NCBI GenBank assembly: GCA_030696695.1
Contig: JAUYRP010000002.1
Coordinates: 62,001 to 126,000, forward strand
Direction: 5' to 3'
Length of the DNA: 64,000 bases
Origin: Methylophilus sp.
GTDB lineage: Bacteria > Pseudomonadota > Gammaproteobacteria > Burkholderiales > Methylophilaceae
The notes beneath the pieces were generated by a model. It worked only from the letters and a program-made list of their open reading frames with translations. It was not told the DNA's origin and made no database searches. Positions within the stretch are counted from its first letter, which is position 1; every line of letters starts with the position of its first letter. Positions 1-9,736 of this stretch are shown here, piece by piece. The translations under genes were made by a program, and so were the position numbers.

Positions 1-1073
1 TCACCGTAAGAGTAAAAACCGGTAATACTGGTTTTTGCACCAAGGATTTGTTGTACTTGTTTTACTTCGTCTACCACCAACTCAGCCATTACGCCTTTGC
101 GTCCAACACAACTGACGCAGAGCGCCAAACCAGTTTGGTTGGTTTTATTCTCGCCCAAACCATCCATTACTAATTCTGCAGCGGCACCTGCACCTTCCAC
201 TAGGCGATCATGATTGGTTTGGCAAAGGCGTACTGTTTCTCCCTCTTCCACGTTACCAGCAAAGGTAAGGCTGTTATCGTTAGCATTTACAGCGAGTAAG
301 GTGCGAATTTTCTCCACATCACGTTTGCCTTCTTCAATAATCGCAAGCGGGAATTTAAGGCCTGTGCCTGGCAAACCTTTCGAGAAAGCTTCTCCAATGT
401 ACATGCGATACAGCGGCAATGCAGGTTTGCCATCCATTTCGTAAACAATGTTTTTTTCTGATTTTGTAATTTTGCGTGGTGGGCCGTATGGCTTCCATCC
501 GCCAAGCGCGCCACTAGAAACGATCAGTGAGTCACCATATAAACCCACCGCGATAATCATGCCGTCAGAAACAGTGTCGTTAAATAATTGTAGTGTTTTG
601 ACAAATGCACCACCATCACCAGCTAGGCCGCCAATGATGGGGATTTCGCCAAGTACGCTTTGAAAGCCTTTGAGTAGCTCTGAACCATTCACATTTAGGC
701 CGTCAGAAATCACTAGCAATGCTTTGAGCGTATCGGCTTTTAATTGTTTACCTAATAATGCAGCGGTTTCAAACGAGTTTTGCATGCCAGACATTTTGGT
801 CTGCGCTACACGCTGTACAACTTTTTCCCACATGATGGCAGTAATTTGAATGCTATCGTCAAAAACGCCATTGACGTTTATCTCGCCCGATGTCGTGCAG
901 CCAATAATTTGTGCAGTTGGGTAACGTGCTTTTAAGAATGATTGTAATTTACCTTCAGAAAATCGCTTCACTGAGGAAAAAGTTAATACTAGATTAGCAG
1001 TTGGAAGAGGTGAAGCAGCGGGTAGATCTTTGAGTGCGCCTTTGGCATCTACAGATTCTTGTCTAATTAGCAT
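1..1073 (-). CDS. FIST-domain sensory protein (3' end cut by window edge)
   Basis: The reverse strand reads open from an ATG at 1073 to the window edge, giving about 357 residues of a FIST N/FIST C protein. FIST proteins are predicted ligand-sensing modules often coupled to chemotaxis or two-component systems. Visible features are an N-terminal strand-rich half with LVLTFSS and IIGCTTSGEI, then IIGGLAGDGG, a pattern typical of the FIST N domain. The C-terminal half has GLALCVSCVGRKG and ends near ITGFYSYGE, the usual FIST C motif, so only a short tail should be missing. There is no signal peptide or membrane helix, so it is probably cytoplasmic. It is divergent from pilG across a 233-bp spacer, suggesting it feeds the Pil-Chp pathway; that link is inference. 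The ligand is unknown. Confidence 0.85.
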   Translation of the reverse strand, partial: MLIRQESVDAKGALKDLPAASPLPTANLVLTFSSVKRFSEGKLQSFLKARYPTAQIIGCTTSGEINVNGVFDDSIQITAIMWEKVVQRVAQTKMSGMQNSFETAALLGKQLKADTLKALLVISDGLNVNGSELLKGFQSVLGEIPIIGGLAGDGGAFVKTLQLFNDTVSDGMIIAVGLYGDSLIVSSGALGGWKPYGPPRKITKSEKNIVYEMDGKPALPLYRMYIGEAFSKGLPGTGLKFPLAIIEEGKRDVEKIRTLLAVNANDNSLTFAGNVEEGETVRLCQTNHDRLVEGAGAAAELVMDGLGENKTNQTGLALCVSCVGRKGVMAELVVDEVKQVQQILGAKTSITGFYSYG

Positions 1074-1154
1074 TGATTGCAGCCCTTAAAAAATTAACTT
1101 GAGAAATGTATCTAAATTACCCATTTTTAGCATTAAATGTTAAAGTGTTTTATC

Positions 1155-1216
1155 ACAAATGTAAGCTAAGTGTTGCATTTCTGTTTAGATAATGTAATAT
1201 TTTTCTACAAATGTAA
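1155..1216. repeat. Pair of ACAAATGTAA direct repeats in the FIST/pilG intergenic region
   Basis: The 233-bp spacer between the divergent FIST and pilG genes (1074-1306) has no gene. It is AT-rich and contains ACAAATGTAA at 1155-1164 and again at 1207-1216, with starts 52 bp apart, about five helical turns. Such phased copies can be a regulator site for one or both divergent promoters. AT-rich sequence makes chance copies possible, and no clear sigma70 promoter stood out. Confidence 0.3.
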
Positions 1217-1306
1217 AGGATTGTTACCGGATTTTAGAGTTAACCAATACAAAAACCTTAGAAGAGTTGACAGGTAAACAACGTACAACAATAGGAGCGC
1301 ATTTAA

Positions 1307-1693
1307 TTGTCCAACGGTGATACAGCAGCTGTAAAAGTCATGGTGATTGATGACAGTAATACCATTCGACGCAGCGCCGAAATATTTCTAAAAAATGCAG
1401 GATATGCGGTGATCTTGGCGGAAGATGGCTTTGATGCGCTATCCAAGATTGCAGATCAGCATCCGCAAATTATCTTTATCGATATCATGATGCCGCGTTT
1501 AGATGGTTATCAAACTTGCAGCCTGATCAAACGTAATGACCGATTCAAGTCCACACCAGTCATCATGCTGTCTAGTAAGGATGGCTTGTTTGATCGTGCA
1601 CGTGGCCGCATGGCTGGCTCAGATGAATACCTCACCAAACCATTTACACAAGAAACCTTAGTGGCAGCTGTCACAGAGTATGTCAAAATCTAG
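1307..1693 (+). CDS. pilG: Type IV pilus response regulator PilG
   Basis: Single-domain CheY-like receiver of 128 residues. It is a phospho-acceptor of the Pil-Chp chemosensory system that controls type IV pilus extension and twitching. Seen: MVIDDS acidic pocket near residues 13-18, the phospho-aspartate in FIDIMMP, the switch region VIMLSSKDG and the lysine in YLTKPF. It starts at TTG 1307, supported by AGGAGCG at 1293-1299, a good Shine-Dalgarno at proper spacing; no nearby in-frame ATG would keep the receiver fold. It is the first gene of pilG-pilH-pilI-pilJ-pilL, with 28 bp to pilH. In Pseudomonas PilG promotes extension through PilB; the same role here is inferred from gene order. Confidence 0.93.
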   Translation: MSNGDTAAVKVMVIDDSNTIRRSAEIFLKNAGYAVILAEDGFDALSKIADQHPQIIFIDIMMPRLDGYQTCSLIKRNDRFKSTPVIMLSSKDGLFDRARGRMAGSDEYLTKPFTQETLVAAVTEYVKI

Positions 1694-1721
1694 CGATAAC
1701 ATTTAACAATAAGGATTCAAC

Positions 1722-2087
1722 ATGGCGATAGAAAAAATACTGGTAGTAGATGATTCAGCAACAGACCGTTTTTATTTAACTGAAATGCTAGAAGCCAATA
1801 ATTTTGAAGTGCAGACCCTTGAAAGTGGCGAGGCTTGTGTAGAAAAAGCAGCAAGCCTTGCACCTGATTTAATTGTGATGGACATCATCATGACTGGCAT
1901 CACAGGGTTTCAGGCAGCAAGAACGCTGACCAAAGATCCAGCAACGACCAATATTCCCATTGTGCTGACATCAGGTAAGTTACAAGTGACAGATTTGGCA
2001 TGGGCAGAAAAAATGGGCGCTAAGGGCTGTCTACAAAAGCCAATTGATAAAGCAGAATTGTTGGCGATTATTGCCAAACTTGGCTAA
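1722..2087 (+). CDS. pilH: Type IV pilus response regulator PilH
   Basis: Second CheY-like receiver of the cluster, 121 residues. In Pseudomonas PilH works as a phosphate sink or retraction regulator opposite PilG. Seen: ILVVDDS at residues 5-11, the phospho-aspartate in IVMDIIM, the threonine/serine switch VLTSGK and the lysine in GCLQKPID. One oddity is that the usual D-x-x-M-P-G after the phosphorylation site reads DIIMTGITGF, so the conserved proline is threonine. The core acidic residues and lysine are intact, so phosphorylation should still be possible. It lies 3 bp upstream of pilI, consistent with translational coupling. The start ATG 1722 is preceded by AAGGA. Confidence 0.92.
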   Translation: MAIEKILVVDDSATDRFYLTEMLEANNFEVQTLESGEACVEKAASLAPDLIVMDIIMTGITGFQAARTLTKDPATTNIPIVLTSGKLQVTDLAWAEKMGAKGCLQKPIDKAELLAIIAKLG

Positions 2088-2090
2088 ATC

Positions 2091-2609
2091 ATGGCTGGTA
2101 AAAGTACACTTAAAAATTATCAAGCGAACATTCTTGAGCGCTTAGAAGAGGCTAAGAAGGTTGGTTCTGCAGCGCCTGCTGGCTATCTGGGTGTAGTGAT
2201 TGCTGGTAAGCATGTGTTGGTCAACATGCAGGAAATCAGTGAAACCTTGCCCATGATGGAGATATATCCAGTACCACTCGTCAAGCCATGGTTTTTGGGT
2301 GTAGCCAATGTTAGGGGCGTGCTATATGCCATTAACGACATTGGTCAATTAATGAGCGGTGAAGTGACCACAATAAGCTCAAGCGCACGTGTATTGCTGA
2401 TGAGTGATGAAGTGACTTCTCATGTGGCATTCTTGGTGGAAAAATTAGTAGGCTTGCGCAAGCTTGAAGGCATGCAGAAAGTAAGTGATACCTTAGAGCA
2501 TGCGTTTTGTTTGCGACATGAGGTGTATGAAGATCAAGATGGAAACCAATGGATGGTATTAGATTGCATGAAACTGGTGCAGTCTAAAGAGTTTATTCAG
2601 TCATATTAA
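2091..2609 (+). CDS. pilI: CheW-like adaptor protein PilI
   Basis: CheW-domain protein of 172 residues that links the receptor PilJ to the histidine kinase PilL/ChpA. The fold spans about residues 25-165, with GVVIAGKHVLVNMQEISETLP at its start cut by the usual CheW turn, the segment PWFLGVANVRGVLYAINDIGQ (the docking surface motif of CheW proteins) and a C-terminal helix. No signal peptide or membrane segment is present, so it is cytoplasmic. It starts 3 bp after pilH and lies 33 bp before pilJ, in the same operon. Assignment rests on the CheW motif plus the strict pilGHIJ gene order; a second CheW gene (chpC) is not present in this window. Confidence 0.92.
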   Translation: MAGKSTLKNYQANILERLEEAKKVGSAAPAGYLGVVIAGKHVLVNMQEISETLPMMEIYPVPLVKPWFLGVANVRGVLYAINDIGQLMSGEVTTISSSARVLLMSDEVTSHVAFLVEKLVGLRKLEGMQKVSDTLEHAFCLRHEVYEDQDGNQWMVLDCMKLVQSKEFIQSY

Positions 2610-2642
2610 TAAATAAAATCGTAGGAAAACAGAGGGATTCAA

Positions 2643-4379
2643 ATGGCGATTAATCTAAGTTTTATAAAAGCAATTCCAGAAAAAGTGAAACAGCTTTTCA
2701 GTAAAAAAGAAGCTGTGTCTGGCGGTAAAACAAGTTACGCCCAAGTTTACTGGCCGGCCATCGGTTTTATTATCTTTACCGCGTTGGCTGCTTATGCAAT
2801 TAACCAGGTGCGTGTAAACGGGCCTGAGTTTAGTAAAATTCAAAAAAATAGTGACCTGCGTGCAGATATTTCGCCTCCCGCACTCTATGCGGTGGATGCG
2901 TTTGCGGCTGCAAACGAGGCGTATGTTGCAACGACGAACGGTGACTATCAAAAACGCGATAAAAAACTAGAAGAAGTAAAACGTTACGAAGCCGAGTTTC
3001 AAAAGCGACTCGCTTATTGGAAGGCCAATGCAGACGCGGGAAGTATGACAGGCGCGTTTGAGGCTGTTGCTAAATCGAATGAAAACTTCTACCGAATTTT
3101 CAATAAAGACTTTGATGCAGCGATTCAAATGGGTGCGATTTCAGCTGCCAAACCACTGGCAGATTTGGCAAGTGCCTACGAGGTAAATAAACAAACGGCG
3201 AATACGTTGAAAGCCGAAGTGGAGAAACTTTCCAATAAAACCTCTGGTGAGGTATCTCAGTTGTTGGGTACCATTTTGGCGGCATTGGCACTCTTGGGTT
3301 TAGCCATTCTGTTTGCCATGATTTACTTCGGTATTCGTCAGGTGAAAGCGATTGATGCTTCGGTGAAACGCTTGGAAGATGACGGACAATCGAACCAAAT
3401 GGCGGTTTTAAACTTGCTGGATGAGATGGGCGATTTGGCGGACGGTGACTTAACGGTGCGTGCGCAGGTGCGTGAGAATATTACAGGGGCGATTGCCGAC
3501 TCGATTAACTACACGATTGATAACTTGCGTGACTTGGTAACCGAGATTACAAGGGCGTCAGAACAAGTGAACACCGCAACGGTGCAAGCGCAACAAACAT
3601 CGGTATCTTTACTCTCAGCGACTGAGCAGCAATACAAACAAATTACTGATACGACAGATGCGGTGACAACGATGACACGCTCTATCTTGCAAGTATCCAG
3701 CAACGCGAGTCAGGCGTCTGAGGTTGCGCAACGCTCATTACAAGCAGCGTCTCAAGGTTCCAAAGCGGTACAAAACACGATTCAAGGTATGAACAGTATT
3801 CGTGAACAAATTCAGGAAACCTCAAAACGGATTAAACGTTTGGGTGAAAGCTCACAAGAGATTAGTGAAATCGTGGACTTGATTTCAGACATTACCGAGC
3901 AAACCAACATTCTGGCGTTGAACGCGGCGATTCAGGCAGCTTCTGCCGGTGAAGCGGGTCGAGGCTTTACGGTGGTTGCGGAGGAGGTGCAGCGTTTGGC
4001 GGAACGTTCATCTGAAGCGACCAAACAGATTGGCGCGATCGTGAAAACGATTCAGACCGACACGAACAGCGCGGTGGCTGCGATGGAGAAAAGTACCGAG
4101 GGTGTGGTGGAGGGGGCGCAACTGTCAGATGCGGCGGGTCGCGCACTGGCCGAGATTGAAAACGTGACGAACAACTTGGCGCGCTTGATTGAATCGATTT
4201 CTTCTGCAACAGAAGCGCAAACACAGGTAGCTTCACAAGTGACGAAAAACATGCAACAAATTCAGGAGATTACAACACAGACAACAGAAGGCACGAAAGT
4301 GACCGCGACCTCTGTGGGCCAATTAACCACATTGGCGAAAGACTTACGTGAATCCGTTGCTGGTTTTAAACTTGCCTAA
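2643..4379 (+). CDS. pilJ: Type IV pilus methyl-accepting chemoreceptor PilJ
   Basis: Membrane chemoreceptor of 578 residues that senses surface contact or pilin and signals to the PilL/ChpA kinase. Seen: transmembrane helix near residues 33-52, a helical periplasmic domain to about 200, a second helix near 207-230, HAMP-like linker, then a long coiled-coil signalling region with the MCP hairpin tip [21 protein letters not shown]. Pseudomonas PilJ is about 680 residues with two periplasmic PilJ modules. Here the periplasmic part is only about 150 residues, so it probably has one module. The neighbouring pilK methyltransferase gene is absent, so adaptation by methylation would need an enzyme encoded elsewhere. 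GAGGGATTC provides a ribosome site before ATG 2643. Confidence 0.94.
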   Translation: MAINLSFIKAIPEKVKQLFSKKEAVSGGKTSYAQVYWPAIGFIIFTALAAYAINQVRVNGPEFSKIQKNSDLRADISPPALYAVDAFAAANEAYVATTNGDYQKRDKKLEEVKRYEAEFQKRLAYWKANADAGSMTGAFEAVAKSNENFYRIFNKDFDAAIQMGAISAAKPLADLASAYEVNKQTANTLKAEVEKLSNKTSGEVSQLLGTILAALALLGLAILFAMIYFGIRQVKAIDASVKRLEDDGQSNQMAVLNLLDEMGDLADGDLTVRAQVRENITGAIADSINYTIDNLRDLVTEITRASEQVNTATVQAQQTSVSLLSATEQQYKQITDTTDAVTTMTRSILQVSSNASQASEVAQRSLQAASQGSKAVQNTIQGMNSIREQIQETSKRIKRLGESSQEISEIVDLISDITEQTNILALNAAIQAASAGEAGRGFTVVAEEVQRLAERSSEATKQIGAIVKTIQTDTNSAVAAMEKSTEGVVEGAQLSDAAGRALAEIENVTNNLARLIESISSATEAQTQVASQVTKNMQQIQEITTQTTEGTKVTATSVGQLTTLAKDLRESVAGFKLA

Positions 4380-4399
4380 CCCTATTGAGATAAACCTAC

Positions 4400-7300
4400 G
4401 TGTCAAATGATTTTGATATTGGCCCATTAACTTGGGTAAAGGAAGAAATTGATAAATCGCTACAAACGGTTTTAGATAATCTAAATAAGTTTAGCGAGAA
4501 TATTTCTGATGCTGCATTACTTCGGTACGCACAAACGCATGCTTATCAGGCCAGCGGTGCTTTGGATATGGTGGGCTTGGAAGGGTGTAAATTTTTCTGT
4601 ACTGAGTTAGAAAAATGCATCTCAAAACTCGAAAAAAATGAGATTACTGCAACGCCCGAACTAATTGAGCAGTTAATCAAGGCAGTCAATACATTATTGG
4701 CTTATATCGATAGCTTAATGAAGGGCGCACGCGATGTGCCGCTGAGATTGTTTGATGCACTTGCACCTATCGTGGAAGCTCAGGGTGGTCTGCTAGAAAA
4801 AAGCGATTTATTTTTCCCTGATACTAGCCACGCTGCACCCAGAGACATTCCAACGGTGGAGCTAGACGAAGCCGCCTATGCCAAATTTGTTGCAGAGCAA
4901 AGGCAAGATTACCAAAAATCATTATTAAGCTGGCTTAAATCAAAAGATGACATTGCTTTAGATGGCATGGTCACCGCACTATCTAATGTAAGTGAAGTAC
5001 AAACACGCAGCGCCCCCAAAATGATGTGGTGGTCTGCCAGCGCCTTCACGCAAAGTTTGCATGATCCTAAGATTGCGCAGCTTGCTGGGGCTAAACGCTT
5101 GTGCAGAAAAATAGACCAAGAGCTCAAGTTGTTATTAGATGGATCGGCTAAGGCCAATCCACAAATGCTGAAAGACATGCTGTTTTATGTGGCGGAAACG
5201 CAAGTGGAACTTCCCATTGTTGATAAAGCCAAGCGGATATACGATTTACAAAGTCACATCGATCACACCTTAGATCAGTTGGGTCACAGTGTGATTGATC
5301 AGTCCGAAATCACCATTGCGCTTCAATTGGGCGAGGCCGTGGCAAGTGTGGGAGATGTTTGGAACGAAGTTTCCAATAAAATTGATTTTCACATTGATCA
5401 CCGTGAGCAAACAGCCATTTCGATTGATGGTGATTTGATGGCGCGATGTTCAGCAATTTTGGCTGAGCATCAACCTTTGTGCCAGCAGCTCAGCCAAGTG
5501 GTGGTCATCGATTTATATCAAGCATTAACGCAAGTGATCCAATTCTTAAAAGATGGCTCAGGACATACTACCCACCCAATATTGATTGAAATTGCTGCTG
5601 GCATTCATTTGCTGGAAACTGCTTTGCAGGAGTATAACGATTTAGATGCCTCTAAAATTCAGAAGTTGTTATCTGAAATTCAACGATTAGAGCACATCGC
5701 ATCGGGTGCTGAATATACGCAACTTGCGCACGACAGAACCAATGAGCTTGATGCTGACACCATGAAAGTGGTGGTTTCCCAGATTCAGGAATCATTAAAA
5801 GTAGTCGAGCAAGCCTTAGACGGATTTTTTAGACATCCGGACAACAAATCTCCACTTGGCCTCACTGTTAAACCATTGCGTGAAATTGCCTCTATCTTTC
5901 AAATGCTGAATATGGATGTGCCAGCCAATATTGCGCAAACAAGTTTGGGCTATATTGATTTTTTCCAGTCGAATCAATTTGAATCGAATCAAGGTGAATT
6001 CGAATTGCTGGCTGAAAGTTTAAGTATGTTGGGTCTATATGCGGAAGGCATGCCCAAAGTTAGACCAGAATACGAATCAGCCATGGATGCTGCATTATCA
6101 CGTATGAAAGTGACATTGGCCAATGTGGTTGGCACTAGCTTAACAGCACCTGCAGAGCCGACTGATAGTGACCAACCCGTTATTTCTCAAACTACACAGG
6201 GTGCTTCTACGTCCACAGTGGTGGATAGCGCATTAGATGATGAGTTGCTAGACATCTATTTAGCAGAGACAGAAGAGGTGTTAGGACAAATCGCGGGCAA
6301 TTTGCAACTGCTTAAAGTGAGTGCTAGTCATGAAGCGTTGGTAGATATCAGGCGCGGGTTTCATACGCTAAAAGGTAGTGGCCGTACCGTAGGTTTGAAT
6401 GGATTGGGCGAGGTTGCAGGCAAAGTAGAAGCTTTCCTGAATGCGGTGTTGGATAACAACGCTGTACTCAATGCTGGACAATTGCAAGAGATTGAACTGG
6501 TATCTGCTGAATTTGCCAATTGGTCAAATCAATTGCGTGAAGAAAAACGAGTGACGTTTAGTCCAGATCAATGGATAGCACGCATTGAAAGCTGGAACAA
6601 GACAGCAGAAAAACCAGCCAAGAAAAAAGCCAGCGATGATGTCGTTATGATTGGCGGCACACGCAAACTAAGTCGCCAACTCTACAATATTTTCTTGAAC
6701 GAAAGTATGGTGAATATCACCACCCTAGAACAAGATTTAGCCAATATGAATGCGGAAACGCCTGCTATCGCGCCATCGGGTATAGCAAGACGCGCCATTC
6801 ATACCTTAGGCAGTAACGCGCTGGCTGCCGGCTTTACGCACATGGGCACATTGGGGCGTGCTGTTGAACAGTGGCTAGATGAAGTGGGTGAGGATTGGTC
6901 GCCCGCACAACACAAAGTGTATACGCGCGTGTTGAAGTCTGTGGCAAGAATGTGGCAACGTATTTCTGATTTAAATGAGCCAAAAGAAGAAAAAGCCTTA
7001 CTCAAAGCGGTGCTAAGTGTAACGCCAAGTGTTAAACGTGGTGCAAAACAAGCCAAGTCTGATCACCAGTTAGAAGAGGTGCTGTCTGCAGAAGAGAATG
7101 TAGAAGTTCAGCCAGAAATAGCAGAAGCAGAGGCTACGCAAGCAGAAAGCGCTACAACACTTGAGTCTGAGCTGATAATTGATGAAGTACCTGCTCTTGA
7201 TGTGGAAGAAGCAAACACTGCTGAGACTTTGCCAGCACAAGATGACCATGCAATACCTGAAGTTCAAGAAACGCAGGAAACGCAAGCAGAACTGGATGCT

Positions 7301-9616
7301 TTAGCTTTAGAAGATATTCCTGAAGGCTATGCCCCCGCATTGGCTGAAGAGCATCCTGAATTAGTCGATATTGAAATTCTGAATCTGTTCCAAGAGGAAG
7401 CAGATGAGTTATTGCCAATGATTGGTAATGCGCTGAGGGCGTGGCGTGCCGACCAAAGCGCTATGGAGCATGCAGACGCTTTGCAACGTGCATTGCATAC
7501 CCTCAAGGGCAGTGCACGTATGGCAGGCAAGCATCAGTTGGGTAATGTGGTACACAATATGGAAGAGCGTGTAGTGCAAGCGCTAAAAAATAATCCAGAT
7601 TCGCAGACGTTTGAACAGTTGTTTACAGATCTCGATGCCATAGGCTTGTACTTTGAAGAAGGACATTTGCCTGAGCATTTAACACAATTAATTGTGGCAG
7701 AACCTGAGAATACGCAGGGAAGTACTACAACGCCGATTGTGCCGAACTTACCCATAACTGCCGAGAGTGAGCATGCTGCGCCAACGATACGTTCAAGTAA
7801 TCGCAAAACACAGTTTTTGCGTATGCGTGCTGATGTATTGGATAGGTTAATTAATGAAGCGGGTGAGATTTCAATTATTCGTTCACGCATCGACAAAGAA
7901 GTGATTGGTTTTAAAAATACCTCACATGATCTGACGGAGAGTGTATCACGTATGCGTAACTACTTACGCGAGCTTGAGATTGAGGCAGATACACAGTTGC
8001 AATCACGTTTGACCTTATTGCAAGAAGCCAATGAGAAATTTGACCCATTAGAGTTTGACCGCTTTACCCGTTTGCAAGAACTTACCCGCATGATGGCGGA
8101 GAGTGTGAACGATATCTCGACTATTCAAAATGGCCTGATTGGTAACTTGGGTCAGGCAGAGGCCGCGTTACAACAGCAAACGCGCATGAACCGCGAATTG
8201 CAACAAACGCTCATGAACGTGCGTATGTTGCCGTTCTCTCAATTGTCGGAGCGCATGGACAGGATTGTGCGGCAAACTGCGCGTGAATTGAATAAGCGGG
8301 TTGAATTTGTGATCACGGGAGATAAAACTGAGATTGACCGCAGTGTATTGGACAAGATTGGTGCGCCGCTAGAGCATTTATTGAGAAATGCTGTGGCACA
8401 CGGCATTGAGTTACCTGCAGCACGTAAGAAAGCAAGCAAAGCAGAGATGGGTAAAATTCATCTGCACGTTGCCGCTGAAAATGATGAGATTCGCATTCAA
8501 ATTAGTGATGACGGTGCAGGTGTTAATCTCAAGCGTGTGAAAGAAATTGCGGTGCAAAACAAAGTGATTTCACCTGAAGCGGAAATCAACGATCAAGCAT
8601 TGATGGCAGTCATTTTTGAACCAGGATTTTCAACCTCCTCTGAAGTGACACAAATTGCAGGACGTGGTGTTGGTTTAGACGTGGTGCGCAGCGAAGTGAC
8701 TGGGCTGGGTGGTCGCATTGATATAGATAGTCGCTTAGGTGAAGGCACACAGTTCTATATCTACTTGCCTGTGACTTTAACTGTCGCTCAAGTATTGATG
8801 GTGAAATCAGGCGCTGCACAATACGCAATTTCTGTGGCGATGATTGAGCAAGCGCAAAAAGTAAAACAAACGGATATCGCTAAAGCGTACGAGATAGGTG
8901 AAATTGTGTGGGCTGGTAACCCATACCCTCTTCACCATATCAGCAAGCTGCTGAATGAATCGCCGTCTGAGCAAGAGCATGCCTATGCTTCAGTGCTGCT
9001 ATTAAGAAGCGGTAATTACCGCATTGCCTTGCATGTAGATGAAATGTTGGGTAACCAAGAGGTGGTGATTAAGCCGATTGGTGTTGAGTTGGCGCGGGTG
9101 CCAGGCATTATGGGCGCCACCGTCACGGGTGATGGTAGTGTGATCTTGATCCTCAACCCATTGTTATTAGCAAACCGTGAAGTGCTTGCAGTTGGCAGTG
9201 TGAAAGTAAATGTGCAAGCAGCACCTGCCGTACATAAATTAAAAGCATTGGTCGTGGATGATTCATTGACCATGCGTAAAGTGCTTGGACGTTTGCTAGA
9301 GCGTGAAGGCTTTGAGGTATTGGTGGCAAAAGATGGTATGGATGCGATGCAGTTATTGCAAACTGTGACCCCCGATATTATTTTGACCGATATTGAAATG
9401 CCTCGCATGGACGGTTTTGGTCTATCTAGAAATATCCGTGATGACGCGCGTACTGCCAACACGCCGCTGATTATGATTAGCTCGCGTACTGCAGATAAAC
9501 ATCAAAACACCGCGCGCGACATTGGCGTAGATGCTTTCTTTGGGAAGCCTGTGCATGATGAAGAGCTGGTTGCTAAGGTCAATGAGCTGATTCAACAACG
9601 ATCTAATTTACACTAA
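4400..9616 (+). CDS. pilL: Hybrid chemosensory histidine kinase PilL/ChpA
   Basis: CheA-type hybrid kinase of 1738 residues that phosphorylates PilG and PilH. Order seen: an N-terminal degenerate Hpt-like repeat region (residues 1-600), three Hpt domains with acceptor histidines at about 655 (FHTLKG), 801 (IHTLG) and 1033 (LHTLKG), a Glu/Ala-rich linker near 895-990, dimerisation region, HATPase with HLLRNAVAHGIE near 1325 and GRGVGLDVV, a CheW-like domain, and a C-terminal receiver with VVDDS at 1618 and phospho-aspartate 1664. Pseudomonas ChpA is about 2470 residues with more Hpt modules, so this is a reduced version. Start GTG 4400 follows pilJ by 20 bp. No chpB methylesterase follows; a terminator comes next. 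The symbol chpA is also used for this family. Confidence 0.94.
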   Translation: MSNDFDIGPLTWVKEEIDKSLQTVLDNLNKFSENISDAALLRYAQTHAYQASGALDMVGLEGCKFFCTELEKCISKLEKNEITATPELIEQLIKAVNTLLAYIDSLMKGARDVPLRLFDALAPIVEAQGGLLEKSDLFFPDTSHAAPRDIPTVELDEAAYAKFVAEQRQDYQKSLLSWLKSKDDIALDGMVTALSNVSEVQTRSAPKMMWWSASAFTQSLHDPKIAQLAGAKRLCRKIDQELKLLLDGSAKANPQMLKDMLFYVAETQVELPIVDKAKRIYDLQSHIDHTLDQLGHSVIDQSEITIALQLGEAVASVGDVWNEVSNKIDFHIDHREQTAISIDGDLMARCSAILAEHQPLCQQLSQVVVIDLYQALTQVIQFLKDGSGHTTHPILIEIAAGIHLLETALQEYNDLDASKIQKLLSEIQRLEHIASGAEYTQLAHDRTNELDADTMKVVVSQIQESLKVVEQALDGFFRHPDNKSPLGLTVKPLREIASIFQMLNMDVPANIAQTSLGYIDFFQSNQFESNQGEFELLAESLSMLGLYAEGMPKVRPEYESAMDAALSRMKVTLANVVGTSLTAPAEPTDSDQPVISQTTQGASTSTVVDSALDDELLDIYLAETEEVLGQIAGNLQLLKVSASHEALVDIRRGFHTLKGSGRTVGLNGLGEVAGKVEAFLNAVLDNNAVLNAGQLQEIELVSAEFANWSNQLREEKRVTFSPDQWIARIESWNKTAEKPAKKKASDDVVMIGGTRKLSRQLYNIFLNESMVNITTLEQDLANMNAETPAIAPSGIARRAIHTLGSNALAAGFTHMGTLGRAVEQWLDEVGEDWSPAQHKVYTRVLKSVARMWQRISDLNEPKEEKALLKAVLSVTPSVKRGAKQAKSDHQLEEVLSAEENVEVQPEIAEAEATQAESATTLESELIIDEVPALDVEEANTAETLPAQDDHAIPEVQETQETQAELDALALEDIPEGYAPALAEEHPELVDIEILNLFQEEADELLPMIGNALRAWRADQSAMEHADALQRALHTLKGSARMAGKHQLGNVVHNMEERVVQALKNNPDSQTFEQLFTDLDAIGLYFEEGHLPEHLTQLIVAEPENTQGSTTTPIVPNLPITAESEHAAPTIRSSNRKTQFLRMRADVLDRLINEAGEISIIRSRIDKEVIGFKNTSHDLTESVSRMRNYLRELEIEADTQLQSRLTLLQEANEKFDPLEFDRFTRLQELTRMMAESVNDISTIQNGLIGNLGQAEAALQQQTRMNRELQQTLMNVRMLPFSQLSERMDRIVRQTARELNKRVEFVITGDKTEIDRSVLDKIGAPLEHLLRNAVAHGIELPAARKKASKAEMGKIHLHVAAENDEIRIQISDDGAGVNLKRVKEIAVQNKVISPEAEINDQALMAVIFEPGFSTSSEVTQIAGRGVGLDVVRSEVTGLGGRIDIDSRLGEGTQFYIYLPVTLTVAQVLMVKSGAAQYAISVAMIEQAQKVKQTDIAKAYEIGEIVWAGNPYPLHHISKLLNESPSEQEHAYASVLLLRSGNYRIALHVDEMLGNQEVVIKPIGVELARVPGIMGATVTGDGSVILILNPLLLANREVLAVGSVKVNVQAAPAVHKLKALVVDDSLTMRKVLGRLLEREGFEVLVAKDGMDAMQLLQTVTPDIILTDIEMPRMDGFGLSRNIRDDARTANTPLIMISSRTADKHQNTARDIGVDAFFGKPVHDEELVAKVNELIQQRSNLH

Positions 9617-9617
9617 T

Positions 9618-9656
9618 TCACACAAGCGCTTTGTATTCAAGCGCTTGCGTGATTTT
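9618..9656 (+). terminator. Intrinsic terminator after pilL
   Basis: A perfect 9-bp stem, CAAGCGCTT (9623-9631) with AAGCGCTTG (9639-9647), and a 7-nt loop. It extends past one mismatch by TCAC/GTGA (9618-9621 with 9649-9652) and is followed by TTTT. It starts right after the pilL stop and closes the pil-chp operon. Confidence 0.8.
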
Positions 9657-9701
9657 CAGTTTTTCAACGCAAAATCTTTAGTCCCATTTAGCTATTAAAT
9701 G

Positions 9702-9730
9702 CTGTCAATATGACCTGACAAAGGTAAAAT
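9702..9730 (+). promoter_or_regulatory. Candidate sigma70 promoter of dnaE, very close to the start codon
   Basis: CTGTCA at 9702-9707 and TAAAAT at 9725-9730 are separated by exactly 17 bp. The -10 hexamer ends only 6 bases before the dnaE ATG at 9737, so the expected transcription start is on or next to the A of ATG, implying a leaderless or nearly leaderless message. No Shine-Dalgarno is possible on such an RNA. Confidence 0.5.
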
Positions 9731-9736
9731 ATTGGC

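Noticed and set aside
9016-9462. 148-residue open frame antisense to pilL
   Set aside because: Mirror of the CheW/REC part of pilL; composition typical of antisense frames.
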